Origin: Lathyrus oleraceus
Taxonomy: Eukaryota; Streptophyta; Magnoliopsida; Fabales; Fabaceae
DNA: 64,000 nucleotides
Assembly: GCF_024323335.1 (NCBI RefSeq)
Contig: NC_066581.1
Location: 229,912,539 to 229,976,538, forward strand
Direction of reading: 5' to 3'
Shown: positions 11,040-22,175 of the stretch, one piece after another
Position numbering within the stretch: position 1 is the first letter of the stretch
Layout of the letters: each line of letters begins with the position of its first letter
Notes under the pieces: model-generated
What the model was told of the DNA's origin: nothing
Databases searched by the model: none
The model's input: only the letters and a program-made list of their open reading frames with translations
Program-made: the position numbers and the translations under genes

Positions 11040-11610
11040 CATGCTGAACGCAGTTGTTCGTTTCATTCCCTCTTTTGCCTGGACCGCCCTTTCGGGTTTC
11101 AGTCCACCGGGATACCCTTTTTTGCCCAAGTCGCCCTTGCGGGTTTTCAACTTGCCGGGTGTACAAATTCTTTTCATTTTTATCCCTAACTTTTGCCCGA
11201 ACCTTTCTCTTTTTTTCTTGGTTCGCCGGGATGCCCATTTTTGCCTGGACTCTTTTGTTCTTTTTGTCCAGCGGGTCAATTTTCACGAAGTATTTTCTAA
11301 CTGCGTCCGCACTCACAGTGGATGGAAAATCGTCGTCATCCGTGGTCGTCAACTACAAGGTTCTATCAGGGGAAACCTTCTTGACCACGAATGGACATTC
11401 ATAACTGCCTATCCATTTTCCCCACGATCGTCTTGAGGAGGAAGGATCCTTTTCAATACCAGCTCTCCCACACGAGGTCACACTTCTCGGTCCACAACAC
11501 GCTTCATTTACTGGGCACAACTGCCCCATGCCAAGTAACTGTCAACCCTTTCCCTCAGTGGGGCTCAACGTGTCATTCTGAGTCCTTATCCATTCAGGCT
11601 TCTCTGATTT
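11040..11610 (-). pseudogene. Ogre integrase C-terminus / pol 3' end remnant
   Basis: Minus-strand frames contain pieces typical of the end of Ogre/Tat polyproteins: GQLCPV near 11540, a KDPSSSRRSWGKW piece (family form KRILPPQ..GKW) near 11420-11460, and FPSTVSADAVRKYF near 11300-11340. A basic tail with TRQVENPQGRLGQK and GGPGKRGNE motifs ends near 11050. The pieces fall in more than one frame, so it is not translatable. The catalytic integrase core (HHCC, DDE) is not found between here and the RNase H remnant, so most of integrase was deleted. Confidence 0.7.
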
Positions 11611-11809
11611 CTCATACATCTGTAAGGAAGACACTGCCCCCAAATAGATGCACATCCCAAGGTTCAGTACCTAGGATACAGACTTATGTTCACTCACCAT
11701 TGTTGGTGCGACCAACTGTGATCCGGGAAGCACTACCTCATTCACCCTAACTTCCCCAGCAGACATCAGAATCCGTTCGGATTCAGGGTCGGGCCCCTCC
11801 TCCGGGATT

Positions 11810-12190
11810 GGTCACTCCCAATATTTCGATTTGAGTACCTCGAGACGTCCTCATCAGGGATCTCAAACTTCCTTGGTTGATAACCTTCCATGGGTTGCTA
11901 CTAGCTTTTCAAACACATACCTGGCCAGATCCATTTTGGACATCCACAAAGTAGTATGAATCAGCATACACTGTCTTAGTCGGCGAGCAGCCTATGCCAA
12001 AGTATATCAAGTTTTTTTCGAACAGTGAGTGTATTGTTTCACAGTCGATAAACTTTTTGCTTAGGTAAATTGCATACTCTTTTCGACCAGACTAGTCATG
12101 ATGACTCAATACGCACCTCATAGACCCCTCGAGGGCTACCAGTACCAGATTAACAATCGTCCCCATGGGAAGTGTCGGAATCAGAAGTTC
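11810..12190 (-). pseudogene. Ogre RT-RNase H connection remnant
   Basis: Minus-strand translation shows ALEGSMRCVLSHHD followed by a stop, then SGRKEYAIY-LSKKFIDCET-HSLFEK. This matches the Ty3/gypsy RNase H start (usual form VLGQHDETGRKEHAIYYLSKKFTDCE). Several stops and frame changes are present. It ends near a PWKVINQG.. LRSLMRTSRGTQ piece (family form PLEGYQPM-F-PDEDI). This is inferred from family knowledge of plant gypsy polyproteins. Confidence 0.7.
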
Positions 12191-12389
12191 CTGCAATTTA
12201 TCTTTTTTTTTTCAAATGCCCCTTGGCAATTATTACCTTACCTGACGGTTTGATTTTTTCCTTCCCTTTTTTTTCGGTTCAGGCATTTTTTTTTTGCAGG
12301 ATCAACCTTGATTTCCTCTGATTTGCTCACAACAGGCCTCGGCGGCCTACCAGACATAAGTGCACTGATTCGGACTCAACAGTATGAGT

Positions 12390-13194
12390 TATCTCAACCA
12401 GTCAACCAACTTTGCCCCGGTCTACTGGATGCCCCTCTTCTGCTTGGGACTTTGCCATCATGTCATCGACATGGCATTTGCTTTCACGATGAATCATATC
12501 ATGAAACAAAGTCACCGTAGACCTCTGATAAGTGGCACCGGCCTTCTTGAGACTGAACGACGTCACCTTATAACAGGAAGGTGCCCCTTGTGTGATGGAC
12601 ATTGTTCACTTCATATCATCTGGCAACAATTCAATCTGGTCTTGGCCAAGAATCCATCCATGAAGGTAAACACTGAGAACTGAGCATTATAATCAACCAA
12701 TACCTCATTGTGACGTACCGGGAATCCATATTTCAGATTAGTTCCATTCACATCTTGATAGCCCATACACATTCTCCCTTTCTCATCCTTTTCCGGTACC
12801 AGCTTCTGCACAGTCTCCTCTTGATGGTAGTTTATGCCCCAAAACATTGGTATCCCAACCTTGGTGTATCTAGATACAACCAGGCACACATATCGACCTA
12901 CTCTTTCAGCAGGGCTACCATTCTGTTCTCGACTTGCCTCTGAAGTGGCCTCAACTTTCGCTTCCTGACCTCGGAGGTGCTTGGAATAACAATCTTGAAT
13001 CACTCCTCGTGCGGTTGAATCACCTTCTCCTCTTGTTTCAAAGACCTGGCTAATTCCAGCAAATCACAATCTTCTTCGCCTTTTTCTCTGGCATGATAGA
13101 TCGAATTGTCGAAGTCATACAGAGGTGTAACCAAATCGTTATCGGTGAGATCAGGAGAGTAATCACTTTTGAGGTTGGAACGAGACAAAATCAA
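12390..13194 (-). pseudogene. Ogre reverse transcriptase remnant
   Basis: From right to left on the minus strand: a pre-RT acidic segment with LKQEEKVIQPHEE, then VALLKE-stop-VDMCAW (family form VALLKEYVDIFAW). The RT fingers follow (KDEKGRMCMGYQDVN, usual KDGKVRMCVDYRDLN, and SVFTFMDGF). The palm is YQRSTVTLFHDMIH..HVDDMMAKS, where the catalytic YVDD reads HVDD. At least four stops or shifts break the reading. It follows the truncated gag with a 220-bp gap. It is a dead relic; any mobility would need RT supplied in trans. Confidence 0.8.
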
Positions 13195-13414
13195 AAGGAA
13201 AGAGAACGAAAAACATTGCCATTTTTATTTGTTTTTTTAAAACTGCAAAAATAAGCGAAAAACAGGGAACACTGTTTTTAATTACAAAAACACCCATTTA
13301 TTACTGATGCAAAATGTTGCAAAATGAAACACATGAGGTGGCCCTTACAATGGACCAGTACGCTTCGGGCAAAACGTATGGCTTTCATGCAAACAAGATT
13401 AAAACACAGAAATA

Positions 13415-14707
13415 CTACACATCTGGATGAGTGACAGTGATGCTTTTGGAGGCCTTCCCGTTGCCTGGTACGCACGACTTTATCCATAACTCGAGTTCGC
13501 GGTGACTGTCGATCTCTTCACCCACTGAACGGGCATGATCAGGATCCAGCATTCCTGCACTGACAAAGGCGTACGGTGGGAGACATCCTCTATTTGGTTT
13601 AAACGACTCTTGATCTGGCTTATAACCAACCCCAAACATGTCTGCTTTTACCACGATGTCAATGATCCTTCCCCAGCCTTGGGCCTCTTTGTTCTTCACC
13701 ACTTCCAGAGCTTGTTTATAAGAAGAAATGGACAGCTTTTTCTCCTTCTCAGCGACAAGGGCATTCTCCACCTGGACGGTTTCAACTGCCCGACTGGGTG
13801 CTTTACATCTTGCATCGTCCATTTCTACTTTCTTCATCTTCTGGATCATGTCTTTCGTCAACACACACCCCTCTTTGGTGACGGTCGCACAACAAATATC
13901 AACAACAGGGAAAGCTCTATCCTGCATCAGAGATTTTGGGACCATAGACATTGAAACTTTTAACTGATTCTCCTCAGCTACTTCCGTTCCTCTCCTAATC
14001 TTTTTCACCATCTTTACCTTTACGGGACCCTGCCTGGGTACGGGGTTGACATCCTCATTCATTACCTGTGCCAAGCTGATAGCCTTGGAGTCCACCAGAT
14101 CTTGGACAATATGCTTAAAAGCTCTGCAACCTTCAATGCTGTGTCCGGGTGCCCCAGAGTGAAACTCGCACTTGGCACCCTCATCATAGTTTGCAGGCCT
14201 CCGCTGCTGTTCTATAGGAATCAAAATCCTCGGCCGGACTAAACCAAGATCCATCAACTTCCTGAACAGAAGGGTATAAGTCACAGGTGGTTCCTCAAAC
14301 TGACGATCTTCCTTCTCCTTCTTCAATTGGCTCTTAGCTCTCGGTGTCTTCTGTTGAGGTGGCAGTTGTTGCTGTTGAGCAGGTGGATTACTGACAGGAG
14401 TGGGTACAGTGACAACATAAGGGTGATAACGATCTTTACTACATTCTCTCTTTGCGGGCACACCAATTGGCTCAAGCTCCTTCTTGAATGGACCACTGTC
14501 GGAGGGTTTCTTTGCTACAGTACCAGAAGGTTTGTTCACTTCGGAGGACGAAGCCTTCCCCTGAACTTTCTCCGCTATCAGCCACTTCTCAATCTTTTCC
14601 AATCTCTCAGACATGACTTTCTGCCCCAAGGCAAGCCCTTGCACAACACTGAACAACTCCCTCATCATCTCTTTTAGTTCAAGGATATCGGCGTTGGGAA
14701 GATCCAT
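13415..14707 (-). pseudogene. Ogre A gag-pro remnant lacking capsid and protease cores (430 aa open frame)
   Basis: The start MDLPNADILEL matches the gag start of Ogre B (MDLPNTNVLEM) and is followed by the same QG-A-GQK segment, so the ATG at 14707 is well supported. Residues 1-45 are a short coiled-coil-like head, 50-135 a P/Q/K-rich linker, and 180-194 a CX2HX5HX4C knuckle (CEFHSGAPGHSIEGC) typical of Ogre/Tat gag. Residues 325-430 match the conserved region usually found after protease (YKQALEVV, WGRIIDIV). The Retrotrans_gag capsid domain seen in B from about 63540 is absent, and no D[TS]G protease triad is visible. The frame is open for 430 codons despite both deletions. It could still make a short nucleocapsid-like protein. 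Confidence 0.75.
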
Positions 14708-15837
14708 CAGCTTGGATTTACTGACCCCGGCAAGTTATCTGAACAGACGAGCTACGCACACCGGTTGAATACTGAAACCTACAAAACAGCAAATGGGTTA
14801 GTATGACTCACACATGCAATGTCTGTCAGTACTAGGAATATTCTGTCCTTTTTCCTGGTTTCATCGAGACAGATAAAATTTCATCAACAATTTTTTTAAC
14901 ATCCGGATGTCTCTCAACCTGAGTCTTAGTTAAAAAATAATGGACCCTGAGTACGGACAAACATGAGTTGAATGCAGATGAATGCAAAATGATATGATGC
15001 AAATGCATGTATGCAGGCCCTTGTGCCACCAAATCATCTGACCCTCTGCTTTTCTGAACCAGTCAAAGTTATCTGAAGGACTAGGTTACCATAAATCCGA
15101 CTTGGGGAGTTCCGAAATAAACGGAACCGGAGATTACATCACTATCGTCACAGGAACATCCACTGAACGGATGACAATCAGATCCTCTGAACAAGTACTC
15201 TCAATTCAACCCGGGGATCCGAAATAAACGGAACCCGCTGATAAACCACGGACAGAACTCTGGCGTCCCAGAAATAAATGCCCATAATCCATAGTCATCG
15301 TCAGTACCAAGAGTCACCAATAAGTCACCAACCAATCAGCAACTGTACCTGTAACGATCAAATCCCCTCCCCACTCATGGGTGTCATCTAGGTCAGGGTA
15401 AAATCGAGAGAGAAACGCAGCATAAATAACCTTTCACAGAATACCATCATATACACACCTGAAGTATGTAACGACGATATCCTACCAGGGTCTGAACTGC
15501 TCGTGATATCAATGTTCCGCTAAGTGGCGCAACACCACCTGCTTCCCATGAATCACTCTATTCCTAAGTATCCTAGATTTCACTCATAGCCTGGGTATTG
15601 GGCCTTTTATCTCAAGTGACTCCCACCCCCAAACAGAGAAACACAGCCAGATGAACAGAGAATATGAATGAATGCAAACATTAATGCAAACAATAAATGC
15701 AAACAGTAAACGCAAATATATACAAACGAATGCAACAAATACAACAGCAAACAGCAACCAAAACCCTAACCTAGAGAGCGCTAGGAGAGACTCGCTCAGG
15801 GAAGATGGACCAGCATAGGTCAACTTCTCTTACTATC
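14708..15837 (-). other. Leader (5' UTR) of Ogre A, ORF1 absent
   Basis: About 1.1 kb between the PBS and gag. A short segment near 14840-14900 (peptide ILSVSMKPG) matches the ORF1-gag spacer of Ogre B near 62810 (LLSVSMKPG). Thus the deletion removed ORF1 but kept the spacer. No other coding signal is seen. Confidence 0.65.
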
Positions 15838-15855
15838 TCCCCAGCAGAGTCGCCA
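15838..15855 (-). other. Primer-binding site of Ogre A (tRNA-Arg type)
   Basis: On the minus strand TGGCGACTCTGCTGGGGA lies 2 nt inside the 5' LTR end. The identical 18 nt follow the LTR of Ogre B at 59730. This is the primer site reported for Ogre elements, complementary to tRNA-Arg. Confidence 0.85.
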
Positions 15856-16041
15856 GCTGTCGCATTACGCGAAAAACCGGCGGGAAAACAAGAACAACTG
15901 AGCCGCCACCGTGCGTTATTTATCCCAAAAGAGGGAAAGGAAACGCTCAGAGTAAACCTGGAAAAGACATGGTCTCGCGACCAAAGAGAATGGGATCGGG
16001 AGTCGGTTATGCGAAGGGAAGGTATTAGCACCCCTACGCAT

Positions 16042-16658
16042 CCGTCGTACTCGACGGGATCCACGCACAATAGGGAGGAAAATGGTTGCTAAACACTGCT
16101 CACACACACACACACTGGCTGAAAGAGACACAAGAAAAACAGACTGAAACTGACTCGGCAGGATATCGCATCCTGGGCCTACTTAGTCTATCAGGCATAG
16201 ACATCAGAGTCGAAGTAGTTCGGACTGGGGAAACGACACATGCTCGCTAGGATATCGCATCCTATGCATACGTATCTTCTTGGACGAAAGAAGAATCAGA
16301 GCATTCGTAGCTCGGCTGACACACGCTAAACAAACTCACACAAACACGGGCAAACGTGGAGCCCGACTGCCAATCACTGGACTTACATCAGCATCCGAAC
16401 CAAAACACACACAAAAGGGCAAACGTGGAGCCCGAATGCCAATCACTGGACTTACATCAGCATCCGAACCAAACAGACCCACACTGGAACCCGAATGCCA
16501 CTCGATGGACTTACATCAACTTCCAAGCACACAACAACACACACAGAGGGGTTGAAGACACAAAGGTGGAAAAAGAAAAAAAAGGGCGCCCGGAGAGATC
16601 AGCTCAATCTCCTGCCTACGTACCTCATCTGGTATGAGGATCAGGGCTACGTAGTTCC
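16042..16658 (-). other. Structured U5 modules of Ogre A, 5' LTR
   Basis: Same three modules and AGTA-loop hairpin as in the left LTR, at the expected offset: module 1 16658-16584, module 2 16317-16242, module 3 16224-16153, hairpin 16057-16042. As the 5' LTR, this copy would be in the leader RNA just upstream of the PBS. Confidence 0.65.
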
Positions 16659-19600
16659 CCTACGCAGGGAAAAAGGACTAGCCTAACTAGATAACAGAGG
16701 GAGACACAACACTAGGGAGACTACGACTCGAGCCTAGATGTTGTCATGCAAAATCATCCCTAAGTTAAGGTTTCTAGCTAACTGGCACAGGGAGCCAGCC
16801 TATCCTAAACATGACTTGCACAGGAAGCAAGCCACACCTAACTTGCATAGGAAGCAAGTCTAAACTAAACCTAACTTGCACAGGAAGCAAGTCAAACAAA
16901 CACACAAGCACAAGTAACACACACTATATGCAAGCAATGGGCTCAAACAAGGTTAGGTTTTAGTTGAGGGGTCATATCAACCTCAACAAACAAACCACTG
17001 GAATTGGGTTAAAGGTGCTCTTAACCTTGCCATTGAGGGGCTAAGGTGAAGCAGATGAAAGGAGATGAAGGGTGTGCCTCATTGCTCTTATCCCTGGCCA
17101 GGGAGAGCATTTGAATATCAGAAGGTGTGGGAGTTCAGAAAGGGGGAACTCTCTCCACAAGTTAGACTCTATAGATCTTGGGTTTTTACTCACTATGCAT
17201 CAACACAGATAGTGTGAGCAAGGTGAATGACACACAGACTAGCAGGGGATAGATTGCATATCCCTTGGGTTCTGCCAATTGCCTCTTCACTTAGGAGGTC
17301 TTTGAATATGTACAGGGACAATTTTAAACAGTCAAAAACATTGCCTCTTAAGGAGGACTTCAGACAGTTGCCTGGCCAAGTAACAGGCCAGGTCTTCCAG
17401 ACTACATGAAGATGAGAAGTTATACCTCAATGCAAATTGCTATTCAAGCAAAGCAAAGCAAAAGTTCACAAGGAACTAAGCAACTAAAAGTACCTGAAAC
17501 CAGTCAAACAACATTAGTATACAAGTCACAGTTAAGTCAAAATGAAACAGAAGGTCAACAGTCAACACAATCAGATAAATATGCAATGCACAAGGCTCAA
17601 GGCATGTGAGCCAAGCACCCTACAAAACAAATAGGTTAGTCATGATAAAACAGGCAAACTCAATCAATTTGAATTGGTCTCATTGGTTATTTGTTGGTTA
17701 ACCTGAAAACATGAACTCAAATGTGAGTAACATGACCACTAGGACAAGCCTAGGGTCAAAAGGTGATGAGAAAGTCAAAACAGCAGATGGTAAGTGTCCA
17801 AAATCATGTTCAAAAAATCAAGAAAAAAGCTCAATTAGTTTCACATTCATATCAATCATCATCATCATTTCATGAACAAATTAGGTCAAGGCATGGCATA
17901 TGGAAGCTCATAGAAGTCAACAGCAAGACCTAACTCAAAACCAATCTCAAACATTTCAAAAAAATCATCAAATAAATCATGGTCAAACATAATCCATAGC
18001 ATGGTAAGCATGTCAAATTTCAACTCATTTGGACAAGTAGAAGGTGGTCAATGAAAATCAGAAAGGCAAGGCAATTTTAAGCATGCTCAAAGAAGTCAAC
18101 CAAACATGCATCAACTTGAAAAAATCATAAATCAGTGATAGCATATGAGAAATGAATGGGATCAAAACCATGGCAAAGCCTAAGATGTCTACTAATCACA
18201 TATCAAATTTCATGTCCATCCAATAAAGTATGAGAATTTCACAAATGAAATGGGAACATGTGTCACAAAAGGTCAACATAAGACCAAACAGGGGACAAAA
18301 ATCTCAAACAATTCCACAAAAAATCACATGTAAACTAGACATACACAAGTGCATTCATGCAAAATATCAAAGCAATTTGAGGTCAAGAAGTATGGTAAAG
18401 AAAATCATGAAGTTGCACATCAATGGTGTGACACAAATTGTCACACCCTAATTCAAAAAATCATAACTCTCAAACCAGAAATGATAAATTCACAAACTCT
18501 AAACCAAAATCACCATGAATGTGTCTAGTTTAAGCACAAAAATTTTCAAAGCCATTGGATAATGCATCATCATTTCACAAATGTTTTGGCAAAGGGTACA
18601 AAAAATGGACACATGAACAAAACCCTAGCACAATTAAAAAACCATCCATGCCAAAAATCTGGAAAATATATGATAAAAAACTAGAGATTGAGATGAACAA
18701 TTGGCAAAAAATCCCATTAATTTTGGATGAAAAATGAAGGTGCTATAATTTTTGCAAGATTGTGTAACAAAATGAAATAAAAATTAAATTGGAAAATGAT
18801 TAAATGATATGATTAAATGGCCAATGGCAGATTTGTAATTAATTTAAAAAAAAACAAAAGGGCGCCAAGCACCAAACGGTGCGTTTGGATAAGTGGATTG
18901 GCTCAGCCAATCAGAACCAGCGCATGGGAAGCGCATGCATGCCCTAGGTGGATGAAATCCGCAGGAAACTCATGTGTTTCCGCAGGTAATGTCGCAGCGA
19001 CCCTGTATGAAGGCTGCGGCTAAATCCGCAGGAAAAAAGGCAGTTTCATGAACAGCATGAAGATCCTCATGATCTTCATGCACGAAATTTCCAGGAAATT
19101 CAAATAGTTCCAGAAGTAAAAATTAGTCACATATTCATGAAGATCCACCATTACTTGACACGAATCAACATGCAATTTGTCTAAAAACAACAACAACACC
19201 AAGAATCGATCAAATCTAAACATGAACAAGAAACTTCAAAACCCTCGTTCTCTCTCATTTTGGCATGGTTTCAAGCGGTTCAAAGCTTAAACGAATCAGC
19301 AAGCCATGACCTATAACATCATGTCAACTAACAACAAAATAATGGAGGTCGAATTCTTACCTCTTGTAGAACAGAGCTCGATTCAGCTGCCATAAAACCT
19401 TGCCACGTCCAAATGCTTCTTCTGCCACGCTTAAGGAGATGTTTAGAAGGAATATCCAAGCTTAGCTTAGCATGATTGGACCAGATTTAATGTTTTACCA
19501 TTGTTGCTCTTGCTTTCCACAGCTCCAAATGTGCACGATTTCATGAGTTTCTTGGCTTGAAAATGTGTAGTAATGATGCTAGATGAAAACCAGAGTAAGC

Positions 19601-19726
19601 ACCATGCAAGTTGTTTCAAGAGTTGAGGAAAAAAATGAGAACAAAAAGTGAGAGATTTTTGAGAGCAAAATGGATTTGATCTGTTTTGTGTATGGTGTGC
19701 TAGGGTTTTTCAGCATGGAAAATGAA

Positions 19727-19734
19727 ATATATAT
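19727..19734 (-). promoter_or_regulatory. Probable TATA box, Ogre A 5' LTR
   Basis: ATATATAT in a conserved LTR position, about 1.03 kb from the LTR start. On the minus strand it is followed downstream by AAAAACCCTAGCAC. Confidence 0.5.
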
Positions 19735-20767
19735 GCTGTTTAACTTTGCTAATTGTTTGGTTAGTGAGTGGTAATCACCATTTGCATAAAAGAGGTAATT
19801 TTACCAATTTGTGAAATTCCACTCAATGTTGAAAGGGCATGGATACAGGTGCGAATTTTGGGCCTCAAGCATGTCCAAAATGTGATTTGTGATCAATTCC
19901 AAGTGGCAAAATATGTTGGAAAGGGTTATTTTGAAAAGTCAATTTTTTACTACACTTGAAATTAATTCATGCCACTCCAAAAATGCCATTTTGATTGGTG
20001 ATGTTTTGGTGAATGATGATGACATATTTGGAAAGAGGGGATCAAATGTGACTTGTTGCAAAAAACCCCACCCAATTTGGCCAAATGGTTCGAGAGATAT
20101 GGCCTTTTGAAGTTCAAAAATTTCTGAAAATGATTTGATCATAACTTGCCAACCATACATGGGAATTGAGTGTTCTTGGACTTTTTGGAAATGGGAGAAC
20201 AAGATATTCAACTTTCATGTTGGGAAAAAATTCATTTGAAGCTTTTATCATGATGTAAGTTTGAGGATCAAGACTTTCCATTTTTGGCAAATTCCAATTA
20301 CAGGTCAACTTTCTATTTTTGGAAATTTCTTGTCTGGCTTCAAATTCTTCCATGATGGTGTTTGACATGTTATATGAGGCCTATATGGACATGAATGAGC
20401 TCTCTCAAACCAAATCCCACCTTGAAATCCATAAAATCAGGCCCAGTTGACCAAGGTTGACTTTTTAGGGTTTTTGGTAAACTGTGCATTGACTGATGAC
20501 TTCTGAACATCCAATCCTTGACCAAAACACTTCCAAAGGACCCTCAAGTCATGTGAACATGTTGGACCAACCCTAGGGCCTTGGCTCAATGAAAATTGTA
20601 CTTGCTTGCTTGATTGACTGACCTCCTGACCAGTTTGACCTAATTCTTCTAAATGGCTTGCACTTGGGCAAAAGGGACAATGCAATGTTATGCAGTGGAC
20701 CATGTTAATGTTATGTCCTAATATGAGAATGTATGTACAATGGTAGGTGCAAATTTGAGGTGCTACA

Positions 20768-21157
20768 GCGAGCCCGTTTCCCATTTCCGCGAACTACGTC
20801 GACTCTGATGTTTGTGTCTGACAAACTACATAGGCCCAGGATGCGATATCCTGCCGAGTCCTCTTCCTCCATCCTCCTCCGCCTGTTTATTCCAGTGTGT
20901 GTGCATTCTTTGAGCAGTTACTTAGCAACCTTATTCTATTCTCTTGAGCGTGGATCCCGTCGAGTACGACGGACGTGAGGGGTGTTAATACCTTCCCATT
21001 GCGTAACCGACTCCCGATCCCATCGATCTCCGGTCGTAAGACCATTTCCTTTCCAGGTTTACTTCGAGCGTTTCATTTCCCTCTTTGGGATAAATAACGC
21101 ACGGTGGCGGCTCTGTTTGTTTTGTTTTTCCCGCCGGTTGTTTTCGCGGATGCGACA
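20768..21157 (+). mobile_element. Ogre-type LTR C, right end
   Basis: After Ogre A ends at 20767, the duplicated GCGAG is followed by the terminal part of LTR C, which ends in the family terminus TGCGACA at 21157. The same terminus ends the LTRs of Ogre A and Ogre B. The next bases do not read TGGCGACTCTGCTGGGGA, the primer site seen after the B LTR. They belong to an Athila-like coding remnant. C is therefore a 3' or solo LTR sitting in that older element. Confidence 0.85.
20791..20972 (+). other. Structured U5 module 3 and AGTA-loop hairpin of LTR C
   Basis: GAACTACG at 20791, stem GTTTGT/ACAAAC (20810-20815 with 20821-20826), then the hairpin CAGGAT-GCGAT-ATCCTG (20837-20853). The hairpin CCGTCG-AGTA-CGACGG is at 20957-20972. 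Compared with Ogre A module 3 (GTCTAT/ATAGAC), two stem positions changed on both arms with pairing kept. Confidence 0.65.
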
Positions 21158-22175
21158 AGCCCCATTGGATAATGACTGGGTGTTCCTTATTGGAATGTTT
21201 TGGAAGAAACTCACGTGATTTGCTACTTATAACTTTGAGGGCAATACGACATCTGAAATTCATAACCCGCCCATACATTATTTTCGCCAAATATTGCCAG
21301 ACAATATTTCCGGTCGGGAGCATAGTAATAAAACCAATGCAAAAGAGATATTATATTTGCAGGCTATTTTTGCATTGACACCGGTTAACTCAGCTTGATT
21401 CTTGATGGGCTACATGCATGTGGTGCGAACCGCTAGCAAGGGCTCAATTGCTTTTGGAGGAATGCTTACTTCCATTGCTCGTGTTTTGGGGCTCGATGCA
21501 AAGCTTGCTATCCTTGAATCCTTATCACTTCATTCCCTTGATATCGAGGCGTACAAAAGTATGAGATTTGTTAGAGTTCGGCCTGATAGGTAGTTTTTGC
21601 TGATGGTAAATAACATGGCCATAGATAGCATAGTTTTACCATGCCCACAACGCATCGACGTGCGCAATGAGGCTAATAGGGTTTATGATTTACATTTTGA
21701 ACCTCAGGACGAGGTGAAGCCCATGGACATTCGTAAGAATGTCGCTATTGATGGTGCTATCGACGATGAGTATGATCGACAAGAGAGGAACTCTCCTGTA
21801 TATGTCCCACCTTCACACCACTCCCCATATTTTCCTATTTCACCTGCACACACTGAACCAAATTATTCTGACCATTTTGTAGGTACCTCTTTGTCAGCTA
21901 CAAGAACATCATGAAGCAGATGTTGAATTTCATTAGTTGCTCATAGACATACAGAGGCAGCAGACCGAGATGGCTACCCACGTCTATCGGATTCAAACCC
22001 AGCAGATTGATTATATAGAACAAACCAAATTGAACATGGGGGACTTGATCGAAGAGATGGATGGATTACGGGCAGGGGTGGATGGATTACATGAGTATGT
22101 GAAGCATGTTGGAGTTCCGCACCCTCAGTATGGGAGAGGCAGACATGATGGTCGAGGTCGAGGCCGTTTTTGAGC
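21158..22175 (+). pseudogene. Athila-like element coding remnant
   Basis: A decayed coding stretch. Pieces include [15 protein letters not shown] in one frame, then GSIAFGGMLTSIARVLGLDAK (21440-21500). These resemble the plant-transposon segment of Athila-lineage polyproteins (family form IVVGGIVTAIA..LG). The reading then continues through stops into FEPQDEVKPMD and a C-terminal tail with YIEQTKLNMGDLIEEMDGLRAGV. At least two frame changes and a stop at 21591 break it. The left part is missing because LTR C is inserted at 21157. Assignment to Athila is by motif memory and by the following LTR, so moderate. Confidence 0.5.

Larger units (their letters stand above)
2646..20767 (-). mobile_element. 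Ogre A, full-length but internally deleted Ty3/gypsy (Tat) element
   Basis: The element is 18.1 kb, flanked by GCGAG duplications, with LTRs at 2646-7575 and 15858-20767 and on the minus strand (5' LTR at right). The primer site adjoins the right LTR and a short purine tract adjoins the left LTR. The order on the minus strand is 5' LTR, PBS, leader, truncated gag, degraded RT, RNase H and integrase C-terminus, long 3' UTR with tandem arrays, PPT, 3' LTR. Ogre ORF1, seen in Ogre B, is missing: gag starts 1.15 kb after the LTR, against 3.3 kb in B. By hand count the LTRs differ at about 50 positions plus one 20-bp gap, near 1%. Confidence 0.93.
15858..20767 (-). repeat. 5' LTR of Ogre A (4910 bp)
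   Basis: Near-identical partner of 2646-7575 at a coordinate offset of 13212 at the left end. The only large difference is a 20-bp segment present at about 5101-5120 and missing near 18310, flanked by the direct repeat AAACAATT. Structured modules lie at 16153-16658. TATA-like ATATATAT is at 19727-19734 (minus), so transcription would start near 19690 and run left. Confidence 0.95.

Noticed and set aside
11041..11750. Three + strand frames of 116-131 codons
   Set aside because: They lie opposite the minus-strand integrase C-terminal remnant, which has family motifs; the + frames are its shadows.
21158..21200. Primer-binding site after LTR C
   Set aside because: The bases after TGCGACA at 21157 do not match TGGCGACTCTGCTGGGGA, so C is not a 5' LTR with its internal region here.
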